DNA of 64,000 bases, taken from the NCBI GenBank assembly GCA_963668015.2, contig CAXXCR010000007.1, positions 11,610-75,609 on the forward strand. The letters are read 5' to 3'. The notes under the pieces are model-generated. The model saw only the letters and a list, made by a program, of their open reading frames with translations. It made no database searches and had not been told where the DNA came from. Positions 7,739 to 15,571 of this stretch are shown here, in pieces. Numbering within the stretch: the stretch's first letter is position 1; every line of letters begins with the position of its first letter. Origin of the DNA: Ilyobacter_A sp963668015 (lineage in GTDB: Bacteria > Fusobacteriota > Fusobacteriia > Fusobacteriales > Fusobacteriaceae). The position numbers and the translations under genes were made by a program.

Positions 7739-9459
7739 ATATCGTAGGGAAATAAAGTAAGCGGTCTTTTAAAAATTTCGTTTTTATAAATAAATTTACC
7801 GAGCTTTATATCCATATTAAATAAACTGTTGAATAAAAAGAAGCCCTTTTCCAGGAAGTGCTTGAGCTCTATCTCTTTTTTCATCTCGATGACAGAGAAA
7901 GATTCTAAATTTTGTTCTTCGGCTGCGATGTTGATGACCTCGTTTAATGATGCTATGCCGTCAATTAATGATATGGAAACAGCTTCTGTACCCAGCCAAA
8001 TTTTACCTTGAGAAATATATTCAAGCTGATCCATAGGGAGATTTCTCCCTTTGCTTACCCGTTTTTTAAACTCGTTGTATATTTGTAAACTGCTGTTTCG
8101 AAGAAGGTTAAGTTCTTCCCGGCTAGGCTCTTTTGTGATTGAGTAAATTCCACTATGTTTTCCTCTATCCACAGTTTCCAGGTTTATCTGTACCCTATCA
8201 ACGAGTCCTTCTATGTTTGGGATTAAAGATACCACTCCTATGGATCCAGTTATAGTTGACCTGTTTGCGAATATTTTACCCCCTGCGGCGGAAATATAGT
8301 ACCCTCCCGAAGCTGCCACACTTCCAAGAGAAATATATACAGGCTTGGTGCAAATACTTATTCTGTGATGGATGAGTTCCGAAGCAAGAGCCGAACCGCC
8401 AGGTGAGTTAACTCTTAAAACAATAGCTTTTACATCATCATCCACTTCTGCGTCGTTGATTTGCCTTATTATCTCATCCTTTCTAACCGAGCCCTCTTTC
8501 GGATTGGCAATACCGTCAAAATATATCGGCCCCTCTGCGTATATAACAGCTATTTTATTTCTATTTTTTTCAGCTAAGGCAGTGGAAATGTACTTGCTGT
8601 AGTCTCCTATTTCAACTGAGTTTTTTATTCCGTATTTTTCAACAAATTCATCGTGGTATAAGAGTTCATCAGCCAGCTTGTTTTTCAAAGCATCAAAAGA
8701 ATCATTTGATACAAAGGAACCGTCTAAGATGTGTTTGGCTAAGGCCACTCTGTTTAAATCTCTGTTTTGTGAAATATCGTTGATAAAATTTTCCAACAGC
8801 TTATTGTATACTCTAGAAACTTCAGCTCTGAATTCATCTGACATTGTATTTTTTGTGTAATTTTCACCGTATGTTTTATAGTCTCCTATGTGCACTACGT
8901 TGTACTTTATCCCCAGTTTATCCCCAAGTCCTTTGAAGTATGGGAACTCCCTATAGTAACCGCTGAGACTGACATTGGTGGAGTGTGACGGTGGCATTAT
9001 TATTTTGTCCGCAACAGAAGCCATTAGATAGTTTGAATTATCCAAGTTGCTTCCGAAAGCAAAAATTGGTTTTCCTGATTTTTTGAAATTTTTAAGTGAC
9101 TTTGAGATTTCCTCCATATGACTTCTCGATATATTTATTTTATCCAAGTCAAGTGTGATTCCGTCTATTTTGGAGTCGTCTGCAGATTTATTGATCAGGC
9201 TGATCACCCTGTAAAAATTTATGCTTCCAACTTTGAAAGAAAACGGATGGATTTCACTAGATTCACGCAGTTCTTCCTCGAAGCTTAAATTCAGATAAGA
9301 GTGCTTATCCAGGCTGATTTTTTTACTCTGTACCTCTTTGGTGTTGCTCAATATAAAAAATACTAGTAAAAAAAGGAGCGTGATGCCTATAAAAAATCTA
9401 AGCACCTCTTTCAGCACAAAAAGAAAAGCTTTTCCCAAGTATTTTAAAAAAGTAAACAT
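7729..9459 (-). CDS. sppA: Signal peptide peptidase SppA, 67K type
   Basis: Membrane-anchored serine protease that degrades cleaved signal peptides. The 576 residues match the long duplicated (67K) form. One N-terminal membrane helix (about 21-38) is followed by two ClpP-like domains. The general base is K195 in GDYKTYGENY and the nucleophile is S384 in VAASGGYYIS, preceded by the oxyanion motif NSPGGSALASE (351-361). The gene has its own consensus-like promoter and a GGAGGGGG ribosome site. It heads the minus-strand run that continues with the thioredoxin-like gene, nfeD and glgX, although internal promoter and terminator signals may divide it. Confidence 0.93.
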   Translation of the reverse strand: MFTFLKYLGKAFLFVLKEVLRFFIGITLLFLLVFFILSNTKEVQSKKISLDKHSYLNLSFEEELRESSEIHPFSFKVGSINFYRVISLINKSADDSKIDGITLDLDKINISRSHMEEISKSLKNFKKSGKPIFAFGSNLDNSNYLMASVADKIIMPPSHSTNVSLSGYYREFPYFKGLGDKLGIKYNVVHIGDYKTYGENYTKNTMSDEFRAEVSRVYNKLLENFINDISQNRDLNRVALAKHILDGSFVSNDSFDALKNKLADELLYHDEFVEKYGIKNSVEIGDYSKYISTALAEKNRNKIAVIYAEGPIYFDGIANPKEGSVRKDEIIRQINDAEVDDDVKAIVLRVNSPGGSALASELIHHRISICTKPVYISLGSVAASGGYYISAAGGKIFANRSTITGSIGVVSLIPNIEGLVDRVQINLETVDRGKHSGIYSITKEPSREELNLLRNSSLQIYNEFKKRVSKGRNLPMDQLEYISQGKIWLGTEAVSISLIDGIASLNEVINIAAEEQNLESFSVIEMKKEIELKHFLEKGFFLFNSLFNMDIKLGKFIYKNEIFKRPLTLFPYDICI

Positions 9460-9482
9460 AAAGACCCCCTCCTAACTAATTT

Positions 9483-9511
9483 AGTATAGCTTTTTTTATA
9501 TAGGAATTCAA
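9483..9511 (-). promoter_or_regulatory. Promoter of sppA
   Basis: Minus strand: -35 TTGAAT (9511-9506), 17-bp spacer, -10 TATACT (9488-9483), about 25 bases before the ATG at 9459. Confidence 0.75.
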
Positions 9512-9648
9512 TTATTTATTTTTAGTGAATTGAAGTTTTGATATATTTCAAAAAAGATTTGTATAAAAGTCTTAAGGTAGTGGCCCCTATAATAACTAAG
9601 TATAAATCAATACCTGTGTTTTAATTAAAATATTGAATTTATGAGCCA

Positions 9649-10029
9649 TACTTTCTTTGCTTGTCCAAAGAAAGTATCAAAGAAACGACACCCTAAAAAA
9701 TTACTAAAATCACTTCTGAACTAACTTTCTATTAAAATATAGTCGGCGAGCCTCCTCATTTCAATGAAAGTGGATTTCAGCAGATGATTTCTTAACGTAA
9801 TTTTTTAAAAGGGTTTAAATTCAAATGATTTGAAAGTTATTCTTTCTAAGTCTTTTGGCCCTTGAAACAATCAGCGTTAAGAAAGATAGAAGAGAATCTG
9901 TAGAAATAAATCGACTGTTTGAGCAAAGTGAGTTTCGATTTTTCCTAGGATTTTCGAGAGATTTTAGCTGATTTTTCACAGGCCTTGATTTTTCTTTGTT
10001 ACTTTCTTTCCATCAAGGAAAAGAAAGTA
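9649..10029. mobile_element. MITE-like intergenic element with imperfect terminal inverted repeats
   Basis: The left end (9649-9685) and right end (9991-10029) are imperfect inverted repeats of about 37-39 bases. The left end reads TACTTTCTTTGC, then GAAAGTATCAAAGAAA; the reverse complement of the right end reads TACTTTCTTTTCC, then GAAAGTAACAAAGAAA. The roughly 305-bp interior has no credible coding frame. No target-site duplication was obvious. The surrounding gap from 9512 to 10157 holds nothing else recognised, apart from a tail motif at 10039-10053 shared with the repeat near 44 kb. Confidence 0.55.
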
Positions 10030-10157
10030 AGGTTGACAGAAATTCAGTAATTTCTTGCAATAATTTAAATGAAAAATTTGACTTATTCCATCTAAGTTTT
10101 ACCTGTAGGCCTAAGAGGAAAAATTTCCGGTGCATTGGATAAAAAGAGGAAAAATTT

Positions 10158-10196
10158 ATGAAACAGATAATATATATGTTAGTGAAAAAAGAATGA
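10158..10196 (+). CDS. Possible 12-residue leader ORF before the ABC ATPase
   Basis: A tiny ORF (MKQIIYMLVKKE) with an AGAGG ribosome site seven to eight bases upstream of its ATG. It stops four bases before the ATPase ATG at 10201, which itself lacks a good ribosome site. It could serve translational coupling or be chance. No rare-codon stretch or attenuator hairpin was seen. Confidence 0.25.
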   Translation: MKQIIYMLVKKE

Positions 10197-10200
10197 AAAT

Positions 10201-10965
10201 ATGGTGATGAAAGTGGAAAAATATATAGAGATTAGAAACCTGACTGTTAACTTTGATGATTTATTGGTCTTGAAAGATGTTAACTTGGAGATAAGAGAAC
10301 GGGATTTTTTAGGTGTAATAGGTCCAAACGGCGGCGGGAAGAGCACACTTTTGAAATCTATTCTGGGGATAGTGACTCCCTCCTTTGGAGAAATAAAATA
10401 CAGCAATAATATTAAGCAGAGTATAGGGTATCTTCCCCAGATAAAAGAGATAGACCGTGATTTTCCGATTTCAGCTTTTGATGTGGTTTTGTCGGGCTTA
10501 GTGTCGGGTGGGAAGCTGTTTAGGAGATTCAGCAGAGGGGAAAAAAATAAAGCTGAGGAACTGCTGGAGAGGTTTGGGATAGGAGATCTTAGAAGAAAGA
10601 AAATAGGAAATTTAAGTGGTGGAGAGATGCAGAAGATATTTCTTTGCCGTGCTCTGGTGTCGGGACCCAAACTACTGATGCTAGATGAGCCAAATACCTT
10701 TGTGGACAAAAATTTTGAAAAGAGTTTTTATTCTCTGCTCAGTGAGCTGAACAAAGAGATGGCAATAGTCTTGGTGACACATGATCTGGGAATAATACCC
10801 CAGTATGTAAAAAATATTGCCTGCGTCAACAGATATCTTTATTATCATGACTCCAATGAAATAACAGAAGAGGTGTTGAAGACATATAATTATCCTGTTG
10901 ATTTGTTAAGTCATGACGTACCGATAAGGCATTTAATGCAACATGAGGAGGGCGGAGATGGGTGA
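10201..10965 (+). CDS. Metal ABC transporter ATP-binding protein (ZnuC/MntB-like)
   Basis: Cytoplasmic ATPase of a cluster-9 metal (zinc or manganese) importer. About 254 residues carry Walker A (GPNGGGKST, near 41-49), a signature loop LSGGEMQKI, Walker B (LLMLDEP) and the switch His in VTHDLG. The signature loop followed by 'FLCRALVSGPKLLMLDEP' is typical of ZnuC/MntB proteins. The next gene encodes the matching permease and overlaps by eight bases. No substrate-binding lipoprotein is adjacent, so the metal cannot be assigned; it must be encoded elsewhere. ATG 10201 and ATG 10207 are both possible starts; neither has a strong ribosome site. Confidence 0.85.
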   Translation: MVMKVEKYIEIRNLTVNFDDLLVLKDVNLEIRERDFLGVIGPNGGGKSTLLKSILGIVTPSFGEIKYSNNIKQSIGYLPQIKEIDRDFPISAFDVVLSGLVSGGKLFRRFSRGEKNKAEELLERFGIGDLRRKKIGNLSGGEMQKIFLCRALVSGPKLLMLDEPNTFVDKNFEKSFYSLLSELNKEMAIVLVTHDLGIIPQYVKNIACVNRYLYYHDSNEITEEVLKTYNYPVDLLSHDVPIRHLMQHEEGGDG

Positions 10966-11797
10966 GGTAATGGAACTGTTTTCATATAATTTTTTTATAA
11001 ATGCCCTATTCGCATCTGTACTAACGAGTATCTCATGTGGTATAATAGGCACATATGTCACGTCAAAAAGGCTGGCTTTTATCAGTGGAGGAATAAGCCA
11101 CGCGTCTTTTGGAGGAATAGGTATGGGATATTACCTTGGTATAAATCCTGTAATTGGAGCGACTATTTTTGCAGTTTTTTCGGCGCTTGGAGTTGAGTAT
11201 CTTTCCCAGAAAAAAGAGATAAGAGAGGACTCTGTGATAGGGATAACTTGGTCCCTTGGGATGGCAATAGGGATAATTTTCATATTCATTACACCAGGAT
11301 ACGCACCCGACCTAAATGCTTATCTTTTTGGAAGTATACTGACGGTTTCAAAAGCCGACATAATTATAATGCTTATGCTGGTACTTGCCATAGGAGTTTA
11401 TTTTGGGAGTTTATTTAAAGAGATACTCTACATAAGCTTTGACGAGGAATATGCTAAGACAAAGCTCCTGCCGGTAAAAAAAATCAAGTACGGCCTTATA
11501 ATTTTAGTGGCGCTGACAATTGTTATAAACCTAAGAGTGGTAGGTGTTATGTTGGTGATATCATTATTTACCATACCTCAGGCAATGGCGGGCTTGATTA
11601 CAGAAAATTTTCGGGGTATAATGATTATGTCTATAGCTTTATCATTCTTGTCGTGCATTCTTGGGTTATTTGTTTCCTACTGGCTAGATACGCCTTCGGG
11701 GGCGACCATAATTTTTATTATGGCAAGTGGATTTATATTTCTGAAAGCTTTTAAGTCCTTTGCTAGAAAGCTCAGATTAAAACAGCCAACTTTCTAA
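10958..11797 (+). CDS. Metal ABC transporter permease (ZnuB/MntC-like)
   Basis: Integral membrane permease of the ABC-3 family, about 280 residues with seven to nine hydrophobic helices. The segment LAFISGGISHASFGGIG (near 35) is the characteristic family motif, and VVGVMLVISLFTIPQAMA is the conserved late helix. ATG 10958 follows GAGGAGGGCGG and overlaps the ATPase stop; ATG 10970 (MELFSYNFF), preceded by GGGTGAGG, is an equally good choice and resembles the usual family N-terminus. It forms one transporter with the preceding ATPase. Zinc, manganese or iron are all possible substrates. Confidence 0.87.
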   Translation: MGEVMELFSYNFFINALFASVLTSISCGIIGTYVTSKRLAFISGGISHASFGGIGMGYYLGINPVIGATIFAVFSALGVEYLSQKKEIREDSVIGITWSLGMAIGIIFIFITPGYAPDLNAYLFGSILTVSKADIIIMLMLVLAIGVYFGSLFKEILYISFDEEYAKTKLLPVKKIKYGLIILVALTIVINLRVVGVMLVISLFTIPQAMAGLITENFRGIMIMSIALSFLSCILGLFVSYWLDTPSGATIIFIMASGFIFLKAFKSFARKLRLKQPTF

Positions 11798-11833
11798 TTT
11801 TAGTTTAAAATATATAAAAATGGGGGGAGAGTT

Positions 11834-12037
11834 ATGAGGTACGCAACAGAAACTATTGGACACAATGCAGGAAAAATCTGGCAGGCTCTGACTGAAAAGG
11901 AGCACACGTTCAAAAGTCTTATGGAGGAAACGTCAATTACGAAAACAGACCTTCTTTTGGCCATCGGGTGGCTTATAAAAGAAGACAAGCTGGATATAGA
12001 AATTGGCAATTTTAATTCTTCTGTAAAATTGAAGTAA
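11834..12037 (+). CDS. Small winged-helix protein (DUF2582-like)
   Basis: A 67-residue protein resembling the DUF2582 winged-helix family. It begins MRYATETIGHNAGKIWQAL and continues with a helix-turn-helix-like TSITKTDLLLAIGWLIKEDK and a beta-wing-like end (LDIEIGNFNSSVKL). Family members are this short, so it is complete. The GGGGGAGAGTT ribosome site supports the ATG. It lies 36 bases after the metal permease and before a strong terminator, so it may belong to the same transcript. A regulatory role is an inference from the fold; in this family winged-helix domains may instead mediate protein contacts. Confidence 0.75.
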   Translation: MRYATETIGHNAGKIWQALTEKEHTFKSLMEETSITKTDLLLAIGWLIKEDKLDIEIGNFNSSVKLK

Positions 12038-12040
12038 TTA

Positions 12041-12075
12041 AAAAAACTCCGGTACATATGTACCGGAGTTTTTTT
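12041..12075. terminator. Bidirectional terminator between convergent genes
   Basis: A near-perfect palindrome, AAAAAACTCCGGTACA and its complement around the central AT, ending in seven Ts on the plus strand and a T-run on the minus strand. It separates the winged-helix gene from the converging pepF transcript. Confidence 0.9.
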
Positions 12076-12142
12076 ATTTTGTATTATTTATGTTTAAGAT
12101 AAAGTTTGCCAGGACCATCCATATTCTTTTTAAGGATTTCAT
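12074..12142 (-). CDS. Possible 22-residue peptide after pepF
   Basis: On the minus strand the pepF stop is embedded in AGGAGGGGTAAA, followed by ATG at 12142, an ideal ribosome-site spacing. The encoded peptide is MKSLKRIWMVLANFILNINN plus TK, a basic start and a hydrophobic middle. Its stop falls at the foot of the bidirectional terminator. Translation would be coupled to pepF. No family was recognised, and the length is below what sequence alone can prove. Confidence 0.4.
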   Translation of the reverse strand: MKSLKRIWMVLANFILNINNTK

Positions 12143-12143
12143 T

Positions 12144-14069
12144 TTACCCCTCCTGTTTTTCTAAATTTTCAATCTCTTTTTCAAGCAGATCCAACATTTT
12201 ATCAAGCTGTTTTGTAAGAGACAGAATAGCTTCTTCTTTTGATAAATCCACTCCAGCTTTTTTTAGCTGTTCCATAGGGTAGTCGTTTCCGCCTGATTTT
12301 AGAAGATTTATATATTTTTCAAGTGCTTCTCCTCTCTCTTGGTCACTGCTTTCTGGGTTGTTTATCTTATCATAAAGAACTGCTGATGAAACAAAGCAGG
12401 TAGCATATTGATAAACATAGAACGGTGAGTTGAAAAAGTGGGATACTCTAGCCCACACTACATCTAGAAGTTCCTCTTTTTCAACAGAGTCGCCGTAATA
12501 GTTGTCGTAAAGCTCCGACATGACCTGTCCTAGTACCTCGGTGGTAATAGCTTCCCCTCTTTCAGCCATCTCATGTATCTGCAGTTCAAAGTCTGCCAAA
12601 AGCGCCTGGAAGTAGAAGGTACCTGTAAGGTTTCTTATTTCCTGCTGTAAAAGAGCTATTCTTTCTTTTGGATCAGTGGTTTTTTTCAAAAGATAGTCTA
12701 ATAGCAGTCTTTCATTAAAAGTGGAAGCCACTTCAGCAACAAAGATTGTGTAATCATGTGTAGCAAAAGGCTGATTTTCGCTGGAAAGCAGTGTATGCAT
12801 TGTGTGTCCCAGTTCGTGTGCAAGAGTAAACACAGAATCTAAAGTCTCATTGTAGTTTAGCAGCATATACGGGTGTATACCGTAAACTCCTGCAGAATAA
12901 GCACCGCTCCTTTTTGCCTCGGTCTCATAAACATCAATCCAACCGCCAGAAGTAGCCGTTTTAAATTTTTCCTGGTACTCTTTTCCGAGTGGTTTTACTG
13001 ATTTCAATATCGAGTTCAAAGCGTCATTATAAGCATATTTTTTATCGAAGTCTACAATGGCGATTGAACCGTCATAAACATGGTATTTTTCAAGCCCCAA
13101 GATTCTTTTACGCAGTCTCGCATACCTTTTTAAAGGCTCTGTGTTTTCACTGACAGTTTTTACCAGTTTTCTGTAAACATCTGTGGGGATGTTATTGCCT
13201 TCTAATGCAGCTTCAAGCGATGAATTGTAGTTTCTTGCCTGTGCATTAGCCCAGTCTCTTTGAACACTTGCATTGTATATAGCGGCATAAGTATTTTTGT
13301 AGTCATCATAAACCGAATAGAGGGCTTCAAATGTTTTCTTTCTGTCCTCCTGATTTCTGTTTGTTGCTAATATTTTAGAGTAATTTGCAGGGCTGATTTT
13401 GACTTCATCTCCGCTTGACAGCTTTATGTCGTTAAACTTTATATCAGCAGTTGCCAGTTGTGAATATATAGATTTAGGACTTGATTTAAACTGAGAGTAA
13501 AATGACAACAGCTTTTCTTTGTCCTCGCTAAGAACATGTTCCTGAAGTCTGTACATATCTTCTAAGTCAAACCTATGAGACTCTAAAGCTGGGTTGGCAT
13601 CGATCCAAGCCATAACCGTTTCTTCGGGTATAGACAGTATTTCAGGTGCAAGCCAAGAAGTTTTTACAGAAAATTTGCTGAAAAGTATCTGAACTTCTTG
13701 AAATTTAGACGCAACGAATTGATCTTTGGAGTTTAAGTCCAGCATCAGTTGAGGATAACGAAAAACCTTGTATGACAAGATGTCCAGTTCCTCATTCAGA
13801 AGAACTGCTTTTGTAAACTCTTCCTCACTGTCCTTTAGTTTACCCTTAAAGGTCGATAGTTTTTCTATAAGGGCATCCAATTTTTTAAAATCTTGTTCCC
13901 ACTCTTCCCAGTTTTGATAGAGGTCGGATAGGTCCCATTTATATTTCGGAGCAATATCCTCCCTTTTCACTACACTGTTTTTATTATCCATAGCTTTGGC
14001 TTCTTTCATGTTGAATCCTCCCAGTAACAAAGTGCAGGCGCAAAGTCCCAATATTAATTTTTTCTTCAT
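12144..14069 (-). CDS. pepF: Oligoendopeptidase F (M3 metallopeptidase) with predicted signal peptide
   Basis: Zinc peptidase of the M3B family that cuts short peptides of roughly 7-17 residues. The zinc motif HELGH (in TLAHELGHTMHTLLS) is intact and the fold spans the whole 641 residues. Unusually, the N-terminus has a classic signal peptide: KKK, then LILGLCACTLLLGGF, then an AKA cleavage site near residue 26. Ordinary PepF is cytoplasmic and about 600 residues; the additional length here is the signal. The enzyme is therefore likely periplasmic, feeding on imported peptides. The two Cys in the hydrophobic core do not form a lipobox. It is 12 bases downstream of the UDG-like gene. Confidence 0.92.
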   Translation of the reverse strand: MKKKLILGLCACTLLLGGFNMKEAKAMDNKNSVVKREDIAPKYKWDLSDLYQNWEEWEQDFKKLDALIEKLSTFKGKLKDSEEEFTKAVLLNEELDILSYKVFRYPQLMLDLNSKDQFVASKFQEVQILFSKFSVKTSWLAPEILSIPEETVMAWIDANPALESHRFDLEDMYRLQEHVLSEDKEKLLSFYSQFKSSPKSIYSQLATADIKFNDIKLSSGDEVKISPANYSKILATNRNQEDRKKTFEALYSVYDDYKNTYAAIYNASVQRDWANAQARNYNSSLEAALEGNNIPTDVYRKLVKTVSENTEPLKRYARLRKRILGLEKYHVYDGSIAIVDFDKKYAYNDALNSILKSVKPLGKEYQEKFKTATSGGWIDVYETEAKRSGAYSAGVYGIHPYMLLNYNETLDSVFTLAHELGHTMHTLLSSENQPFATHDYTIFVAEVASTFNERLLLDYLLKKTTDPKERIALLQQEIRNLTGTFYFQALLADFELQIHEMAERGEAITTEVLGQVMSELYDNYYGDSVEKEELLDVVWARVSHFFNSPFYVYQYATCFVSSAVLYDKINNPESSDQERGEALEKYINLLKSGGNDYPMEQLKKAGVDLSKEEAILSLTKQLDKMLDLLEKEIENLEKQEG

Positions 14070-14081
14070 AAGTCTTACTCC

Positions 14082-14777
14082 TTATAATAAGTTCTTACGG
14101 TTTTTATCCCCGATTAATTTACACACTTCAACTGGTTTTAGGTCGCAGTGTTCTTTGCTATAAATATTGTACACTCTTTTAAACTGTCCCTGAGAAAAAT
14201 GGTTGTATAAGAATACCTGTTCCATCATATGGGAGTCTTTATACAAGTTCTGAAATTCCAGTTTAAATGGTAGAAATATTTTGTTCAGGTTTGAAGTTCC
14301 TAAAATCCATACCTGGCATTTAAATATAGAGTGCAAACTGTAGCAGAGTCCGGCCATTAATTTTTGGGCATCGCTGTAAAGGGGCTCCTTCTCTCTGAGC
14401 TTGGCCAGTTTTGCTGTGACCCTAGTGTGTATAGGGCTCTTATTGAGTATGAGCACTTCATGGTCGAAGTTCTCAACTAAACCGTGGGATTCCATAAAGT
14501 TTTTACCTGCGTTCCCAGAACTTCCCACGCCGTAGCGGTTTTGTTGGTTTTCTTTTACACCTGGGTTATCAGTTATCCAGATATACTTTATATTATAGTT
14601 GCAGGTTACCTCATCAAATTTTTTATTATAGACCAGCGGATTTACAATACCATAATTTTTTTCCTGAATTTCTAATAGAAGTTTTTTTAAATCCGGATTA
14701 GATTTATTCAGGTTTTCTATGCCTATTTTAAAAGTTTTTTTTGTATTTAAAAAGTCTAAAAATTGATTTTCAGTCAT
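14082..14777 (-). CDS. Divergent uracil-DNA-glycosylase-superfamily-like protein
   Basis: A 231-residue protein not recognised by name. The pattern IWITDNPG...GVGSSGNAGKNF (residues 67-94) follows the layout of UDG motif A (GExPG, then FxGxAG), VLILNKSP resembles the 'NVVKCRP' strand, and YNHFSQGQF (191-199) sits where the C-terminal HPS loop would be. Glycosylase activity is uncertain because the canonical residues differ, e.g. DNPG for GExPG. ATG 14777 is preferred, five bases after AGGTGA; an upstream GTG has no ribosome site. It precedes pepF in a two-gene unit. Confidence 0.5.
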   Translation of the reverse strand: MTENQFLDFLNTKKTFKIGIENLNKSNPDLKKLLLEIQEKNYGIVNPLVYNKKFDEVTCNYNIKYIWITDNPGVKENQQNRYGVGSSGNAGKNFMESHGLVENFDHEVLILNKSPIHTRVTAKLAKLREKEPLYSDAQKLMAGLCYSLHSIFKCQVWILGTSNLNKIFLPFKLEFQNLYKDSHMMEQVFLYNHFSQGQFKRVYNIYSKEHCDLKPVEVCKLIGDKNRKNLL

Positions 14778-14835
14778 CTTTATCACCTAGTTAAATTATA
14801 TCATAATTTAATATTTAAATGAAATCAAAATATAT

Positions 14836-14865
14836 TTGTATTTGATATATATTCAATGATATACT
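14836..14865 (+). promoter_or_regulatory. Probable promoter of the ABM-domain gene
   Basis: -35 TTGTAT (14836-14841), 18-bp spacer, -10 TATACT (14860-14865), 37 bases before the ATG at 14903. Confidence 0.5.
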
Positions 14866-14902
14866 CTTAATGTTAAAGCAGAAAATATTAAAGGAGAATG
14901 AT

Positions 14903-15190
14903 ATGATAAAAGTAGTAGCAAAATGTTATCTGAAGGAATCTGAAATCGAAAAATTTGTGGAGTATGCTTCTATAATGGTGGAAGAAACGAAAAAAGAACC
15001 TGGGTATGTAAAATATGAACTGTACAAAGATACAGAGGATGAAACTGTGTTTACTTTTATAGAGGAGTGGAATTCAAAAGAAGACTTAGAAACTCATTTT
15101 GAAACTCCGCACTTTAAGAAATATATTCCGCTTATGAAAGAGATGCATTCAAAGGCAGAAGAGGTAAATATATATAAGCTTGTAAAATAA
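14903..15190 (+). CDS. Antibiotic biosynthesis monooxygenase (ABM) domain protein, YgiN-like
   Basis: Small alpha/beta-barrel protein of 95 residues. The pattern 'MIKVVAKCYLKE', then EPGYVKYELYKD and IEEWNSKEDLETHFETPHF is characteristic of the ABM fold; the family includes quinol monooxygenases and heme-degrading enzymes, usually dimers. The start at 14903 is supported by AAAGGAGAATGAT just upstream; longer versions begin inside the promoter region. A short terminator follows, so it is transcribed alone. The substrate is unknown; 'putative quinol monooxygenase' is a common but unproven label. Confidence 0.85.
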   Translation: MIKVVAKCYLKESEIEKFVEYASIMVEETKKEPGYVKYELYKDTEDETVFTFIEEWNSKEDLETHFETPHFKKYIPLMKEMHSKAEEVNIYKLVK

Positions 15191-15192
15191 TT

Positions 15193-15218
15193 GGCGGCTC
15201 ATTAAGCTGCCTTTTTTT
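15193..15218 (+). terminator. Terminator after the ABM gene
   Basis: Stem GGCGGCT / AGCTGCC (one wobble) with a short loop, followed by seven Ts. Confidence 0.75.
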
Positions 15219-15232
15219 GTGAGGTGTTGGCA

Positions 15233-15571
15233 TTGAAAAAGAAATCTGTAATGAAAAATGTACTTAAAGTATTAAAAAGTCCTTTTGATCTACTTCTTAA
15301 AATTGAGGAGAAGATAACCTATACCGGTTACAAAAGGCAGAAAAATAAAAACAAGAAAATAGCCAGAAAACTCAAAACCGTATCCGGAAAAGAGTATGTT
15401 CAAAAAGAAAAAATTCAAAAATTGCAGTCAGAACTTGAAAATAAGGCAGCTCAAGTGAAAAACCTGACAGAAGAAATGGGGAAACTAAAAAAAAGGTTGA
15501 ACAGTCTCGAGGAGGAAAATATTTTTCTGAAACAAAGGATAGAATCAATGGAAGATGGAGGGAATGGATGA
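15233..15571 (+). CDS. Small basic coiled-coil protein of unknown function
   Basis: About 112 residues with no recognised domain. The N-terminal third is basic (repeated Lys/Arg), and residues from about 55 to the end form a heptad-like coiled coil (KIQKLQSELENKAAQVKNL, then LKKRLNSLEEENIFLKQRI). TTG 15233 is preferred because GAGGT lies about seven bases upstream; GTG 15224 overlaps that site. The last codons overlap the start of the transglutaminase-like gene (ATGA), so the two are translationally coupled. The role is unknown; it may tether or organise the downstream exported proteins, but that is conjecture. Confidence 0.6.
   Translation: MKKKSVMKNVLKVLKSPFDLLLKIEEKITYTGYKRQKNKNKKIARKLKTVSGKEYVQKEKIQKLQSELENKAAQVKNLTEEMGKLKKRLNSLEEENIFLKQRIESMEDGGNG

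Noticed and set aside
9641..9724. 27-codon ORF starting MSHTFFACPKKVSKKRH across the left end of the MITE-like element
   Set aside because: No ribosome site, and the frame simply translates the inverted-repeat end.
10179..10709. Minus-strand 176-codon frame opposite the metal ABC ATPase
   Set aside because: Antisense of conserved Walker and signature motifs; no independent support.
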